This document shows, piece after piece, positions 7,641 to 15,537 of a stretch of 64,000 nucleotides of DNA. Under the pieces are notes generated by a model. It ran no database searches. It had not been told where the DNA came from and saw nothing but the letters and a program-made list of their open reading frames with translations. Source of the stretch: Cupriavidus sp. WGlv3 (GTDB lineage Bacteria; Pseudomonadota; Gammaproteobacteria; Burkholderiales; Burkholderiaceae); the NCBI RefSeq assembly GCF_023952475.1, contig NZ_JALHRX010000002.1:372001-436000 (forward strand), given 5' to 3'. Position 1 is the stretch's first letter; every line of letters starts with the position of its first letter. A program made the translations under genes and the position numbers.

Positions 7641-9326
7641 TCAGCGCGTGGCGGTGCCCTCGCCTGGCTTGTCCTCGGCCAGCGCGGCGCAGCGCTGTGC
7701 CGCCTGCGCCAGCGAATCCGCGTAGTTGCCCTCGCCCAGCGCCGCCAGCACGCCGGCGCGCGCCAGCTTTTCCCTGACTCTTGGGTTGGCTTCGGCCAGC
7801 ACCACCGCGACGCCGCGCTTCTGCAGCGTGACGATCACCGCCTCGAGCGTCTGCAGGCCGGTCATGTCCATGAAGGGCACGCGGCCCAGGCGGATCAGCA
7901 GCACGCGCGGCTCGGTATGGGTCTGCACCAGCGCACGCTCGCACGCTTCGACGGCACCGAAGAAGAACGGGCCGTCGATGACATAGACCAGCACGCCCGA
8001 CGGCATTGCCGCCGCCGCGCCGGTGCCGGCATCGCCCAGTTCGCGCGCCACCGCCTCGGCGGCCTGGGGTGCCACCTCCACCGACGCCGACATGCGCCGC
8101 AGAAACTGCAGCATGGCCAGGATCACGCCGATATTGACTGCCACCACCAGGTCGGTCAGCACCGTCAGCGTAAAGGTTATCAGCAGGATCGCGACATCGG
8201 CGCGCGGCGCGCGCCGGACCATGCGGGCGAACTGGCGCATCTCGCTCATGTTGTAGGCCACCACGAACAGGATCGCGGCCAGCGCGGCCAGCGGCACGCT
8301 GGCCGCGAGCGGCGCCAGGAACAGCAGCACCAGCACCAGCGTGAGCGCGTGCACCACGCCGGCCAGCGGGCTGTTGCCGCCATTGCGGATATTGGTGGCG
8401 GTGCGCGCGATCGCACCCGTGGCGGCAAAGCCGCCGAACAGCGGCGCCAGCACATTGGCGATGCCCTGGCCGACCAGCTCCTGGTTGGAATCATGCCGGG
8501 TGCCGGCCATGCCGTCGGCCACCACCGCGGACAGCAAGGACTCGATCGCGCCAAGCATGGCAATGGTGAAGGCAGGCCCGGCCAGCTCCAGCACCCGCGC
8601 CAGCGTGATGTCCGGCATGGCCGGCACGGGCAGGCCGCGCGGCAGGCCACCGAAGGCGGTGCCGATGGTGGCCACGCCGTCGAAGCGGAACAGCGCCTGC
8701 ACCGCGGTGGCCACCACCAGCGCCACCAGCGGCCCCGGCACGCGCCGCAGCCAGCGTACGCGCGGCGCGCCTACCACCAGCGCCAGGCTGCCCAGCGCCA
8801 GCGCGGTGGTGGCCGGGTGCCATTGCGGCAGCGCCTGCAGCAGGTGCCAGAGCTTTTCATGGAAATGCGTGCCGGCCACCGGCGGCAGCCCGAAGAAATC
8901 GCGCCACTGGCCGACAAAGATGATCACGCCGATGCCGGCGGTAAAGCCGACGATCACCGGCGCGGGAATGTAGCGGATCACGCTGCCCAGGCGTGTCAGC
9001 CCCATCGCCAGCAGGATCAGGCCGGCCATCAGCGTAGCGATCTGCAGCCCGTCTATTCCGTGGCGCGCCGTCACCGCCGCCAGCACCACGATAAAGGCGC
9101 CGGTGGGCCCGGCGATCTGCAGCCGGCTGCCGCCGAACAGCGACACCGCCAGGCCGGCGACGATGGCGGTGTACAAGCCCTGCTCCGGCTTCGCCCCCGA
9201 GGCAATCGCGAACGCCATCGCCAGCGGCAGCGCCACCACCCCCACGATCACGCCCGACACCAGGTTCGGTAGCCAGTTGCCGCGGCGGAACAATCCGGCC
9301 AGCCAAGCTTCGCGCAGCGCAATCAT
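7641..9326 (-). CDS. SulP-family anion transporter with STAS domain
   Basis: This 561-residue inner-membrane transporter belongs to the SulP (SLC26) family, which carries sulfate, bicarbonate or other anions. The N-terminal part has the family motif PNLVSGVIVGVVALPLAMAFAIASG and about 10-12 hydrophobic segments. A cytoplasmic STAS domain occupies roughly residues 440-550 (LIRLGRVPFMDMTGLQTLEAVI). The ATG at 9326 is preceded by GGAAGGAA, which decides against longer starts upstream. The substrate cannot be assigned. It is transcribed divergently from uspA across about 225 bp. Confidence 0.9.
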   Translation of the reverse strand: MIALREAWLAGLFRRGNWLPNLVSGVIVGVVALPLAMAFAIASGAKPEQGLYTAIVAGLAVSLFGGSRLQIAGPTGAFIVVLAAVTARHGIDGLQIATLMAGLILLAMGLTRLGSVIRYIPAPVIVGFTAGIGVIIFVGQWRDFFGLPPVAGTHFHEKLWHLLQALPQWHPATTALALGSLALVVGAPRVRWLRRVPGPLVALVVATAVQALFRFDGVATIGTAFGGLPRGLPVPAMPDITLARVLELAGPAFTIAMLGAIESLLSAVVADGMAGTRHDSNQELVGQGIANVLAPLFGGFAATGAIARTATNIRNGGNSPLAGVVHALTLVLVLLFLAPLAASVPLAALAAILFVVAYNMSEMRQFARMVRRAPRADVAILLITFTLTVLTDLVVAVNIGVILAMLQFLRRMSASVEVAPQAAEAVARELGDAGTGAAAAMPSGVLVYVIDGPFFFGAVEACERALVQTHTEPRVLLIRLGRVPFMDMTGLQTLEAVIVTLQKRGVAVVLAEANPRVREKLARAGVLAALGEGNYADSLAQAAQRCAALAEDKPGEGTATR

Positions 9327-9474
9327 GCGTCGGTTCCTTCCGTCGGTGCGGGGGTACAGGTGCATCGGATGATAACAGCATGTTAATGTCCGGCCGCGCC
9401 GCCGGCTTGCCTGCCGACGGTGGTGCGTCGCGCTGGTGTGCTGTTCCTTGCTGTTCCTTATGCCGCGCAATTCC

Positions 9475-9480
9475 TATACT
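9475..9480 (+). promoter_or_regulatory. Candidate -10 box for the universal stress gene
   Basis: TATACT at 9475-9480 is a close match to the sigma-70 -10 hexamer and lies about 71 bp before the uspA ATG. No convincing -35 hexamer is placed 16-18 bp upstream, so an activator or another sigma factor may be involved. Inference from sequence only. Confidence 0.3.
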
Positions 9481-9551
9481 GGATTGGCTCGCCCGCCGGT
9501 GCGCGGACGCGCCGGGCAGGCGCGGTATCTCTCTGCAAGCGGAGGCTCATC

Positions 9552-9989
9552 ATGTACAGGCACCTCCTAGTACCGACCGATGGCTCTGCGCGCGCCGATG
9601 CCATGGCGGGCCGCGCGATGGCATTCGCCAGCCGCATCGGCGCCCGCGTGACCGGGCTCCATGTGCTTCCCGAGTACCACGTGCTGACCTACCGGCTGAC
9701 CAGCCTGCAAGACACCAAGAGCAACTTCGCCGCCGAAGCCGCGCGCCACGCCGACACCTTCCTGGCCGCGCTCAGCCACACCGCGGCGCAGGCCGGCGTG
9801 CCGTGCGACACCATCACCGCCACCGATGACCATCCCTGGCAGGCCATCATCGCCTGCGCGCAGCAGCGCGATTGCGACCTGATCGTGATGTCGTCGCATG
9901 GCAAGCGCGGGCTGCAGGCGCTGCTGATCGGCAGCGAGACACACAAGGTGCTGACCCATAGCACGATCCCGGTGCTGGTCTTCCGCTAG
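9552..9989 (+). CDS. Universal stress protein (UspA family)
   Basis: This is a single-domain UspA of 145 residues. It starts MYRHLLVPTDGSARADAM, with the ATP-site pattern near the C-terminus (DLIVMSSHGKRGLQALLIGSETHKVLTHSTIPVLVF, matching G-2x-G-9x-G-S/T). The ATG at 9552 follows GGAGG at 9541. ATP-binding UspA proteins respond to starvation, oxidative stress or low oxygen. It is followed 92 bp later by a peroxiredoxin in the same direction, suggesting a stress-related pair. Confidence 0.92.
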   Translation: MYRHLLVPTDGSARADAMAGRAMAFASRIGARVTGLHVLPEYHVLTYRLTSLQDTKSNFAAEAARHADTFLAALSHTAAQAGVPCDTITATDDHPWQAIIACAQQRDCDLIVMSSHGKRGLQALLIGSETHKVLTHSTIPVLVFR

Positions 9990-10081
9990 CGGCGGAGCGA
10001 TGGCGGGATAGCGGACATTAGCGGGCAAGCGTGCGCGGCGACGCGCGATTCCAAACCAAGCCAACTGCAAGGAGCGCAACC

Positions 10082-10738
10082 ATGGCGATTCGACTGGGCG
10101 AGCAAGCCCCTGATTTCACCGCCGAGACCACGGAAGGCCAGATCAGCTTCCACGAGTGGATCGGCGACGGCTGGGCCATCCTGTTCTCGCATCCCAAGGA
10201 CTTCACGCCGGTGTGCACCACCGAGCTGGGCTACATGGCCCGGCTCAAGCCCGAGTTCGACAAGCGCAATACCAAGATCATCGGACTGAGCATCGATCCG
10301 GTGGGCGACCACCAGCGCTGGGTCAAGGACATCGAGGAAACGCAGGGCTGTACCGTCAACTACCCGATGATCGGCGATGCCGACCTGAAGGTGGCCAAGC
10401 TCTACGACATGATCCACCCCGAGGCCAGCGGCGGCGGCCCGCGCACCGCGGTCGACAACGCCACCATCCGCTCGGTGTTCATCATCGGCCCGGACAAGAA
10501 GGTGAAGGCGATGCTGGTGTACCCGATGAGCGCGGGGCGCAATTTCGACGAGGTGCTGCGGCTGCTGGATTCGCTGCAGCTCAATGCGAAGCACACCGTG
10601 GCCACGCCGGTGAACTGGAAGCCGGGCGAGGACGTCATCATCCCGACCTCGGTCTCGGACGAGGAAGCGAACAAGAAATACCCGCAGGGCTTCAAGACGC
10701 TGAAGCCGTACCTGCGCACGGTGGCACAGCCCAAATAG
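10082..10738 (+). CDS. 1-Cys peroxiredoxin (Prx6 type)
   Basis: This 218-residue thiol peroxidase reduces H2O2 and alkyl hydroperoxides. The peroxidatic cysteine is C45 in HPKDFTPVCTTELG, with R and T of the active site present. The C-terminal extension (VATPVNWKPGEDVIIP, YLRTVAQPK) identifies the Prx6/1-Cys subfamily. A second cysteine, C90, lies outside the classical resolving position. The ATG follows AAGGAGCG. It lies downstream of uspA. A GC-rich 13-bp-stem hairpin follows about 100 bp after the stop. Confidence 0.93.
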   Translation: MAIRLGEQAPDFTAETTEGQISFHEWIGDGWAILFSHPKDFTPVCTTELGYMARLKPEFDKRNTKIIGLSIDPVGDHQRWVKDIEETQGCTVNYPMIGDADLKVAKLYDMIHPEASGGGPRTAVDNATIRSVFIIGPDKKVKAMLVYPMSAGRNFDEVLRLLDSLQLNAKHTVATPVNWKPGEDVIIPTSVSDEEANKKYPQGFKTLKPYLRTVAQPK

Positions 10739-10838
10739 CGCAACGGCACAGGACGGGCGGGGAAACAGGGAGAGCGAGGAGCGGCGGCGCCAGGGAGCGC
10801 GGCGGCGCGGGAGCCCGCGCCAGGCCGCGGTCGGGGCT

Positions 10839-10870
10839 TCCCGGCCGGCATCGCCTGATGCCGGCCGGGA
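10839..10870. terminator. 13-bp-stem GC hairpin, probable bidirectional terminator
   Basis: TCCCGGCCGGCAT (10839-10851) and its exact complement (10858-10870) form a perfect stem with a 6-base loop, between the convergent peroxiredoxin and cheV genes. It lacks a U-tract, so it may work as a transcription block or RNA-end stabiliser instead of a classical intrinsic terminator. Confidence 0.55.
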
Positions 10871-10901
10871 GCGCACCGGCGAGCCCGATTTGTCCACAAA
10901 A

Positions 10902-10926
10902 AATATCCACAGGAACAGTGGATATC
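10902..10926. repeat. 25-bp palindrome, copy 1 (ATATCCACAG core)
   Basis: Left arm AATATCCACAG, spacer GAA, right arm CAGTGGATATC. Twenty of the 22 arm bases match copy 2 at 19037-19061. The core ATATCCACA is one base from the DnaA box TTATCCACA, but two facing copies in a strict palindrome look more like the site of a dimeric regulator. Confidence 0.6.
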
Positions 10927-11065
10927 CCCCCTCTTGACAACCGCGAAGGGCGCGCCCGCGCTGGAACGTGCTGGAGTGCCCGTTTTATAGGCAACCAGCC
11001 GGCGTACGGGAATGGTTGCGGGCGCTTGCATTTTGTGCCTGCCGCTGAGCCCCGTGACGGCGTGC

Positions 11066-12052
11066 TTAACGGGTCAGCACCGCGCGGATGGTGTCGGCCA
11101 GTTCCTTGGCGACGAACTTGGCCACGTAGGCATCGGCGCCCACCTTGCGCACATGCTCTTCGCTGGCCTCCCCCGACAGTGATGAGTGGATCACCACCGG
11201 CAGCGATTTCAGCCGGCTGTCGGCCTTGATCTTGCGGGTCAGCGTAAAGCCGTCCATCTCGGGCATTTCCAGGTCGGTCAGCACCAGCGCCACCTCGTCC
11301 TGGAGCGGGCGGCCGTGGCTGGCGGCCTCGGCCGCGATGCGGTCGAGCAGTTCCCAGGCTTCCTTGCCCGACTTGGTCATCACCACTGGCGCGCCCAGGG
11401 CCTTCAGGCCCTGCTCGATCAGGCCGCGCGCCAGCGCCGAGTCGTCCGCGGCAATCACTTTGGCGCCGGGGCGCAGTTGCAGCTGCGGTCCGACCTCGCC
11501 CGGATCCACGTCAGGCTGGCGCGTCGGCAGCACGTCGCGCAGGATCTGCTCGACGTCCAGCACCTGCACCAGGCGTGCCGCTTCCGGGTTGCCATCGGCG
11601 CCCTCGGCCCCGTCCGCACCGCCGTCCAGCTTGGCGATGCTGGTCACATGGCCCGTGCGCACGCTGGCCTCGGCCGAATGCACCTGGTTCCATTCCAGCC
11701 GCACGATCTCCTCGACGGCTTCGACCGCGAAGCCCTGGGTCGAGCGCGCGTATTCCGTCACCAGCAGGATGCCCAGGCCGCCGCGCGGCTTGCAGCCCAC
11801 CAGCCGCGGCAGGTCGATCACCGGGATCACCTGGCCGCGGATATCGGCCATGCCCAGGATCGACGGGTCGGCGCCGACCACGGTCGTCACCGGCGGCATC
11901 ACCAGGATCTCGCGCACCTTGAAGACGTTGATGCCGAACAGCTCCGACTGGCCGGAATGTTCCGCCTCGCCGAGCCGGAACAGCAGCAGCTCGAACTGGT
12001 TGTTGTTGGTGAGGTTAGTCCGTTCGTCGATGTCCCTCATGGAACTGCTCAT
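11066..12052 (-). CDS. cheV: Chemotaxis coupling/response regulator protein CheV
   Basis: This 328-residue protein has a CheW-like coupling domain (residues about 18-175: FGINVFKVREIL, IRGQVIPVIDLPRLVG) fused to a receiver domain (about 197-328). The phosphoacceptor is D260 in LVLTDLEMPEMDGF, with the acidic pair DD203-204 and the conserved K (AYVAKF). CheV links chemoreceptors to CheA and acts as a phosphate sink or adaptor. No other che gene is adjacent, so it is an orphan copy; a chemoreceptor gene lies far away at 58.7 kb. It is followed by the hairpin at 10.84 kb. Confidence 0.92.
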   Translation of the reverse strand: MSSSMRDIDERTNLTNNNQFELLLFRLGEAEHSGQSELFGINVFKVREILVMPPVTTVVGADPSILGMADIRGQVIPVIDLPRLVGCKPRGGLGILLVTEYARSTQGFAVEAVEEIVRLEWNQVHSAEASVRTGHVTSIAKLDGGADGAEGADGNPEAARLVQVLDVEQILRDVLPTRQPDVDPGEVGPQLQLRPGAKVIAADDSALARGLIEQGLKALGAPVVMTKSGKEAWELLDRIAAEAASHGRPLQDEVALVLTDLEMPEMDGFTLTRKIKADSRLKSLPVVIHSSLSGEASEEHVRKVGADAYVAKFVAKELADTIRAVLTR

Positions 12053-12193
12053 GCGTCGCTCCCGTGCCGTGCGTGTGGTGTGTTGCCGCCATCGTTGTCA
12101 TCTGCCTGCGGCCGCGGCGGATGGCGCACGGCAGGGTTCATGACTGGATATCGGCCGGGGGCACGGGGAGTTGAGCGGCGCCGCGGCCGGGCG

Positions 12194-12454
12194 CTAGCCC
12201 CCGGCCAGTGCCTGCAGGATATGGACCTCGTCGGTCTCCCGCAGCGGCGCATCGAGCCGCATCAGCTGGGTGCGGTTGACGAACACGCGGATATACGGGC
12301 GCAGCTTGCCCTGCTCGTCGACGATGCGAAAACGCATGCCGGGAAACTGGCGCTCGAGGTCGTCGAGCAGCTCGGCAATGCTGGCGCCGCGGGCCTCGAC
12401 ATATTCGCGCTGTCCGGTATAGGAGAACAGCGGCGTGGCGATACGGACCTGCAT
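12194..12454 (-). CDS. MoaD/ThiS-family ubiquitin-like protein
   Basis: This 86-residue beta-grasp protein ends in the di-glycine tail LAGG, needed for adenylation and thiocarboxylation in sulfur carriers such as MoaD and ThiS. The pattern VRIATPLFSYTGQREYVEA, LLDDLERQFPGMRFRIVD, LRPYIRVFVN and DEVHILQALAGG fits the MoaD fold. The ATG is the complement of 12452-12454. It lies 28 bp downstream of the BNR-repeat gene, on the same strand, and is surely co-transcribed with it. No moaE, moeB, thiF or cysteine-synthase partner is nearby. The function in this pairing is unknown. Confidence 0.85.
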   Translation of the reverse strand: MQVRIATPLFSYTGQREYVEARGASIAELLDDLERQFPGMRFRIVDEQGKLRPYIRVFVNRTQLMRLDAPLRETDEVHILQALAGG

Positions 12455-12482
12455 GGTGAGTCCTCCGGCGCGGCGGCGGCGC

Positions 12483-13640
12483 TCAGGCCGGACGCGCCAC
12501 GCTGACCGCGTAGATCTGCGGCAGGTTGCGGGCGATGCATTGCCAGGCCGCGCCTTCGTCCGCGCTGGCCCACAGCTCGCCGCCGGTGGTGCCGAAGTAC
12601 ACGCCCACCGGTTCGTGGCCGTCGGTGGCCATGGCCTGCCGCTTGACCGTGAACCAGCTCTGTTCGGCGGGCAGGCCGCGGTCCTGCCGCTGCCAGGTCT
12701 CGCCGCCGTCGCGCGTGACATAGGCGGCGGGGCGGCCGCCCGGGCTGACGCGCGGCCACACATCGCTGCCATCCATCGGGAACACCCACACCGTGCGCGG
12801 GTCGCGGCGGTGCGCCACGATCGGGAAACCGATGTCGCCCACTTCGGCCGGCATCGCCTCGCCGATCCGCTTCCACACGCCCTCGCGGCGGTCCATCCGG
12901 TAGATGCCGCAATGGTTCTGCTGGTACAGGATGTCCGGGTTGGCGGGATGCTGCAGCATGCAGTGCGGGTCCTGGCCGTATTCCGGGTTGGGGTCGGGCA
13001 GGAAATTGGCGATGCTGCCGCGGTTCAGCGGCTTCCAGTCGGCGCCGGCGTCGGTGCTCTCGAATACGCCGCCGCTGGACATGCCGATATACAGGTGGCG
13101 CGCATCGCGCGGATCGACCAGCACGGAATGCAGCTTGGGGCCGTCAGGGGTGCCGTCCTGCTCGCCGCCGGTCCAGGCGCGCCACATCGGATGGTCGTTG
13201 AAGCCGGACACCGGCTCCCAGCTCGCGCCATGGTCGGCACTGCGGAACAGTCCTTGCGGCGAGGTGCCGGCGTACCAGGTGCCAGGCTCGCTGGCATGGC
13301 CGGGGGTGAGCCAGAACACGTGGTCGACCACGCGGCCGGTCTCGCCCTCGGGCACCTTGTCGAACGCGGGCGGGCGCGCCGCCTCGGTCCAGTTGCGGCC
13401 GCCGTCGGTGGAGCGGAACACGGTCGGGCCCAGGTGACCGGTGCGGGCCGCCATCAGCAGGCGCGACGGCTCGCGCGGGTCCTGCACGATGTGGTGGATG
13501 GTATGGCCGAGGAAGGTCGGGCCGTCGATCTGCCAGCTGCGGCGCGCGCCGTCGCTGGTCAGGTACCAGGCGCCCTTGGTGGTGGCGACCAGCAGCCGGA
13601 CCGGGCCGGTATCCGTTTCGGGGGTGGGGGAAGTCGTCAT
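12483..13640 (-). CDS. BNR/Asp-box repeat beta-propeller protein (sialidase-like fold)
   Basis: This 385-residue cytosolic protein has no signal peptide. It contains at least five Asp-box motifs (S/T-x-D-x-G-x-T/S-W type): FRSTDGGRNW, FRSADHGASW, FESTDAGADW, VTRDGGETW and WASADEGAAW. These mark a multi-bladed beta-propeller as in sialidases and photosystem assembly factors. Sialidase catalytic residues are not evident, so an enzymatic role is not claimed. It sits immediately upstream of the MoaD-like gene in a two-gene unit. The conserved pairing suggests that the propeller is a scaffold or target for the ubiquitin-like protein; this is inference. Confidence 0.8.
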   Translation of the reverse strand: MTTSPTPETDTGPVRLLVATTKGAWYLTSDGARRSWQIDGPTFLGHTIHHIVQDPREPSRLLMAARTGHLGPTVFRSTDGGRNWTEAARPPAFDKVPEGETGRVVDHVFWLTPGHASEPGTWYAGTSPQGLFRSADHGASWEPVSGFNDHPMWRAWTGGEQDGTPDGPKLHSVLVDPRDARHLYIGMSSGGVFESTDAGADWKPLNRGSIANFLPDPNPEYGQDPHCMLQHPANPDILYQQNHCGIYRMDRREGVWKRIGEAMPAEVGDIGFPIVAHRRDPRTVWVFPMDGSDVWPRVSPGGRPAAYVTRDGGETWQRQDRGLPAEQSWFTVKRQAMATDGHEPVGVYFGTTGGELWASADEGAAWQCIARNLPQIYAVSVARPA

Positions 13641-14127
13641 CTTGGCTCCTGCAAGAAGGCCGGGTGAACGATGTTTCCGAGTCTAGTACATGTAGACAGT
13701 GTTCACAATGAACGATGACGATGGCTGCTGCCGGCCCCCTCGCACCCGGCCGCGAGCACCCGAAGTAAAACGACGTTCACCGCGGAAGCCGGCAACTTGA
13801 CTGGACATTCCCGATGAAGTGTGGCATAAGCAATGTTCCTTCGCACCATTGCGCCCCCAGCCTCCATGCCTTGCTTCGCCCGTTTCGCCACCCTGAACCG
13901 CCCGGCCCAGCCGGCGGCAGGCGTGCGCGTACGCGCCGCGCAGCAAGGCCTTGCCCCTGACTTGGCCAGGCACTTTCCCGCCTGCAACCCGGTCCGCCGC
14001 GCCGTGCTTTTCCTGGCCGTGCGGGCAGTTCGGGGCGCCACCCTCCAGCCCTGAGCTTTCCCGCACGGCCCATGTCGCGGATGCCATCCGGCACCCGCTC
14101 GATCATGCAGCCAGGAGAAAGCCAGAC
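13641..14127. other. Intergenic region between the BNR-protein gene and a small membrane peptide gene
   Basis: This 487-bp gap between divergent genes holds the promoter-like element at 13680-13708. It has open frames on both strands, but none has a good start, a recognisable motif or a consistent ribosome site. I see no RNA gene in it. The right part may carry the promoter of the downstream peptide and acetyltransferase genes. Confidence 0.4.
13680..13708 (-). promoter_or_regulatory. Probable sigma-70 promoter and operator for the BNR-MoaD pair
   Basis: On the minus strand, TTGTGA (13703-13708) and TAGACT (13680-13685) are separated by exactly 17 bp. They lie about 40 bp before the BNR-protein ATG. 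The spacer contains the 8-bp palindrome TACATGTA inside the imperfect dyad GTCTA-N7-TAGAC, which may be a repressor site. Inference from sequence. Confidence 0.4.
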
Positions 14128-14202
14128 ATGTCACCGCTCTACCGCCACACCTTTTGCGCCATGGTGGCGCTCGCCGCCCTCTACCTGCTCCTCAATTCCT
14201 GA
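14128..14202 (+). CDS. 24-residue hydrophobic membrane peptide
   Basis: This is a very short frame: MSPLYRHTF, then one hydrophobic segment (CAMVALAALYLLL) and NS. The ATG at 14128 follows AGGAGAAAG at good spacing, better than most starts nearby. The next gene begins 17 bp after its stop, so it could be a leader peptide or a small membrane protein co-expressed with it. I do not recognise a family. Conservation in related genomes would decide whether it is real. Confidence 0.5.
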   Translation: MSPLYRHTFCAMVALAALYLLLNS

Positions 14203-14219
14203 GCGGATCGGAGACTGCC

Positions 14220-14843
14220 ATGGTGAATTTCCATGCCCTGCGCCTGCCGGCGCCGGCGCTGCCGCGCGCGCTCGAGCTGCGCATCGACGTTGAACTGGCC
14301 CCCGCCGAGATCGAGCGCGAACTCGACGCCCTGCACGGCCGCATCGACCGGCCGGGCGACCGCCTCCATGCCATGCCCGCCCTGCCGGCGGGCGCGCCGG
14401 GCCTGCGCCTGCGCTACCGCGAGGCGGACGGCGAGTACTACGTGTATGTGGAAGATGTGATGCAGCGCCGGCTGGCCGGTTATACCGTCTTCAACCGGCT
14501 GAGCGAGGTCGGCCGCAGGGCCGATCCGTGGGTGCGGGCGCCGCATAGCAAGTTTGCGCCCGCTTACCAGCGCCGCGGCCTGGCGCGGGCGCTCTATCGC
14601 TGGGCGCTGGACGGCGGGCTATGCCTGCTGAGCGGCGCGCGGCAGTCGGCCGGCGCCCACGCCTTGTGGCAGGCACTGGCCCCCGACTACGCCATGGGCT
14701 ATGTGGATTTGCGCAGCAAGACGCTGACGTGGCTGGGCGATACCATCGATGCCGCCACGCGCGAGGGGCTGCATACGCGCATGCTGCTGCTCGGGCGCGG
14801 CTGGACGCTGGAGGCGTTCATGGCCCGCACCGGCATGTACTGA
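14220..14843 (+). CDS. GNAT-like acyltransferase family protein, function unknown
   Basis: This 207-residue soluble protein has a C-terminal half with the GNAT acetyl-CoA loop pattern YQRRGLARALYRWAL (Q/R-x-x-G-x-A) near residues 118-132. The N-terminal half (about 1-100) is not recognised, but contains LRLRYREADGEYYVYVEDV, a beta-rich segment. The ATG at 14220 follows the 24-residue peptide gene by 17 bp. It converges with the 69-residue gene downstream. The substrate is unknown. Confidence 0.6.
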   Translation: MVNFHALRLPAPALPRALELRIDVELAPAEIERELDALHGRIDRPGDRLHAMPALPAGAPGLRLRYREADGEYYVYVEDVMQRRLAGYTVFNRLSEVGRRADPWVRAPHSKFAPAYQRRGLARALYRWALDGGLCLLSGARQSAGAHALWQALAPDYAMGYVDLRSKTLTWLGDTIDAATREGLHTRMLLLGRGWTLEAFMARTGMY

Positions 14844-14860
14844 AGCAGCGCGCGCTGCTT

Positions 14861-15070
14861 TTACAGCCAGCGGATCGGCGCGGCCTCGCGGGCATTGGCC
14901 GCGTACAGCGTCCAGCCCTGTGCAAAGTAGGCGCGCACGCGCGCCGCCAGCGACAGACCGCCGCCCATGCGGGCGTAATAGGCGACATCGCGCCCCGGCT
15001 CCGCTGCGGCGGGCCTGGCAGCCTTGGACTTGGCGGGCTGGCGATAAAGGGTGTCGGCGAGTGCTTGCAT
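14861..15070 (-). CDS. Small hypothetical protein (69 aa)
   Basis: This basic protein of 69 residues has an Ala/Arg-rich first half and a compact C-terminal half (VAYYARMGGGLSLAARVRAYFAQGWTLYAANA) resembling a short helical domain. The ATG is preceded by GGAAAGGAAG at good distance, which supports expression. It has no recognised domain and no membrane segment. It faces the acetyltransferase-like gene tail-to-tail with 17 bp between stops. Confidence 0.6.
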   Translation of the reverse strand: MQALADTLYRQPAKSKAARPAAAEPGRDVAYYARMGGGLSLAARVRAYFAQGWTLYAANAREAAPIRWL

Positions 15071-15537
15071 AGCGATTCTTCCTTTCCGGTGGGAAACAGG
15101 TTTAGTGCCTCATGAAGCACTTATGGCCGGGATTCGGCCCGGATCACGAGACGACTCAGGGTTATCCCTAGTATAGAGAAGTCGACCCTCGGGCATCCGG
15201 GTCATTCCCTATAGGCCGTATAAGCGTCGCCTGATAATGGCAGCCGCCGAAAACGCCACCCGGAGCGGCGTCGCCGCCTAGAGATACTCAGGCATCACAT
15301 TCGATATTCCCCGTCGCACATGCCGCGCATTGAGCGCCGGTGATGATGGCTGGCGCCGCCTCACCTAGCCTTCAGCCTTGCCCGGATCACGCCCACAGAA
15401 GGCACCGACAAGCGGCACACCGATAACAGCGGGGTTGGCCAGGATTTCCGCCTCCAGCCCAGACCAGAACCACGTGAGACCGCCTGACGACGTTCCGCAC
15501 GACGGACGTTGCAGCGCCCGCAAGGAGACAGCTCATC
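15071..15537. other. Intergenic region upstream of the purine permease
   Basis: This 467-bp gap lies between divergent genes. It contains the A/T-rich stretch GTTATCCCTAGTATAGAG near 15160-15178, with a TATAGA-like hexamer, and the small palindrome CCTATAGG (15209-15216). Frames on both strands are open in places but lack starts with ribosome sites. No riboswitch was recognised upstream of the permease. Confidence 0.35.

Larger units (their letters stand above)
10739..11065. other. Intergenic region between peroxiredoxin and cheV
   Basis: Both flanking genes end towards this 327-bp gap. It contains a very stable hairpin (10839-10870), a 25-bp palindrome shared with 19037-19061 (10902-10926) and a TTGACAA stretch just after the palindrome (10934-10940). 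No coding potential is convincing. A regulatory palindrome between two gene ends is unexpected, so an unannotated transcript may start here. Confidence 0.5.

Noticed and set aside
10902..10926. Reading the ATATCCACAG palindromes as a replication origin
   Set aside because: Only two copies 8 kb apart, no AT-rich unwinding region, and no parAB, repA or dnaA gene in the window.
13683..14134. Several overlapping minus-strand frames of 109-143 codons in the gap upstream of the BNR gene
   Set aside because: They overlap each other in different frames, have no recognisable domains, and cross the promoter-like element at 13680-13708.
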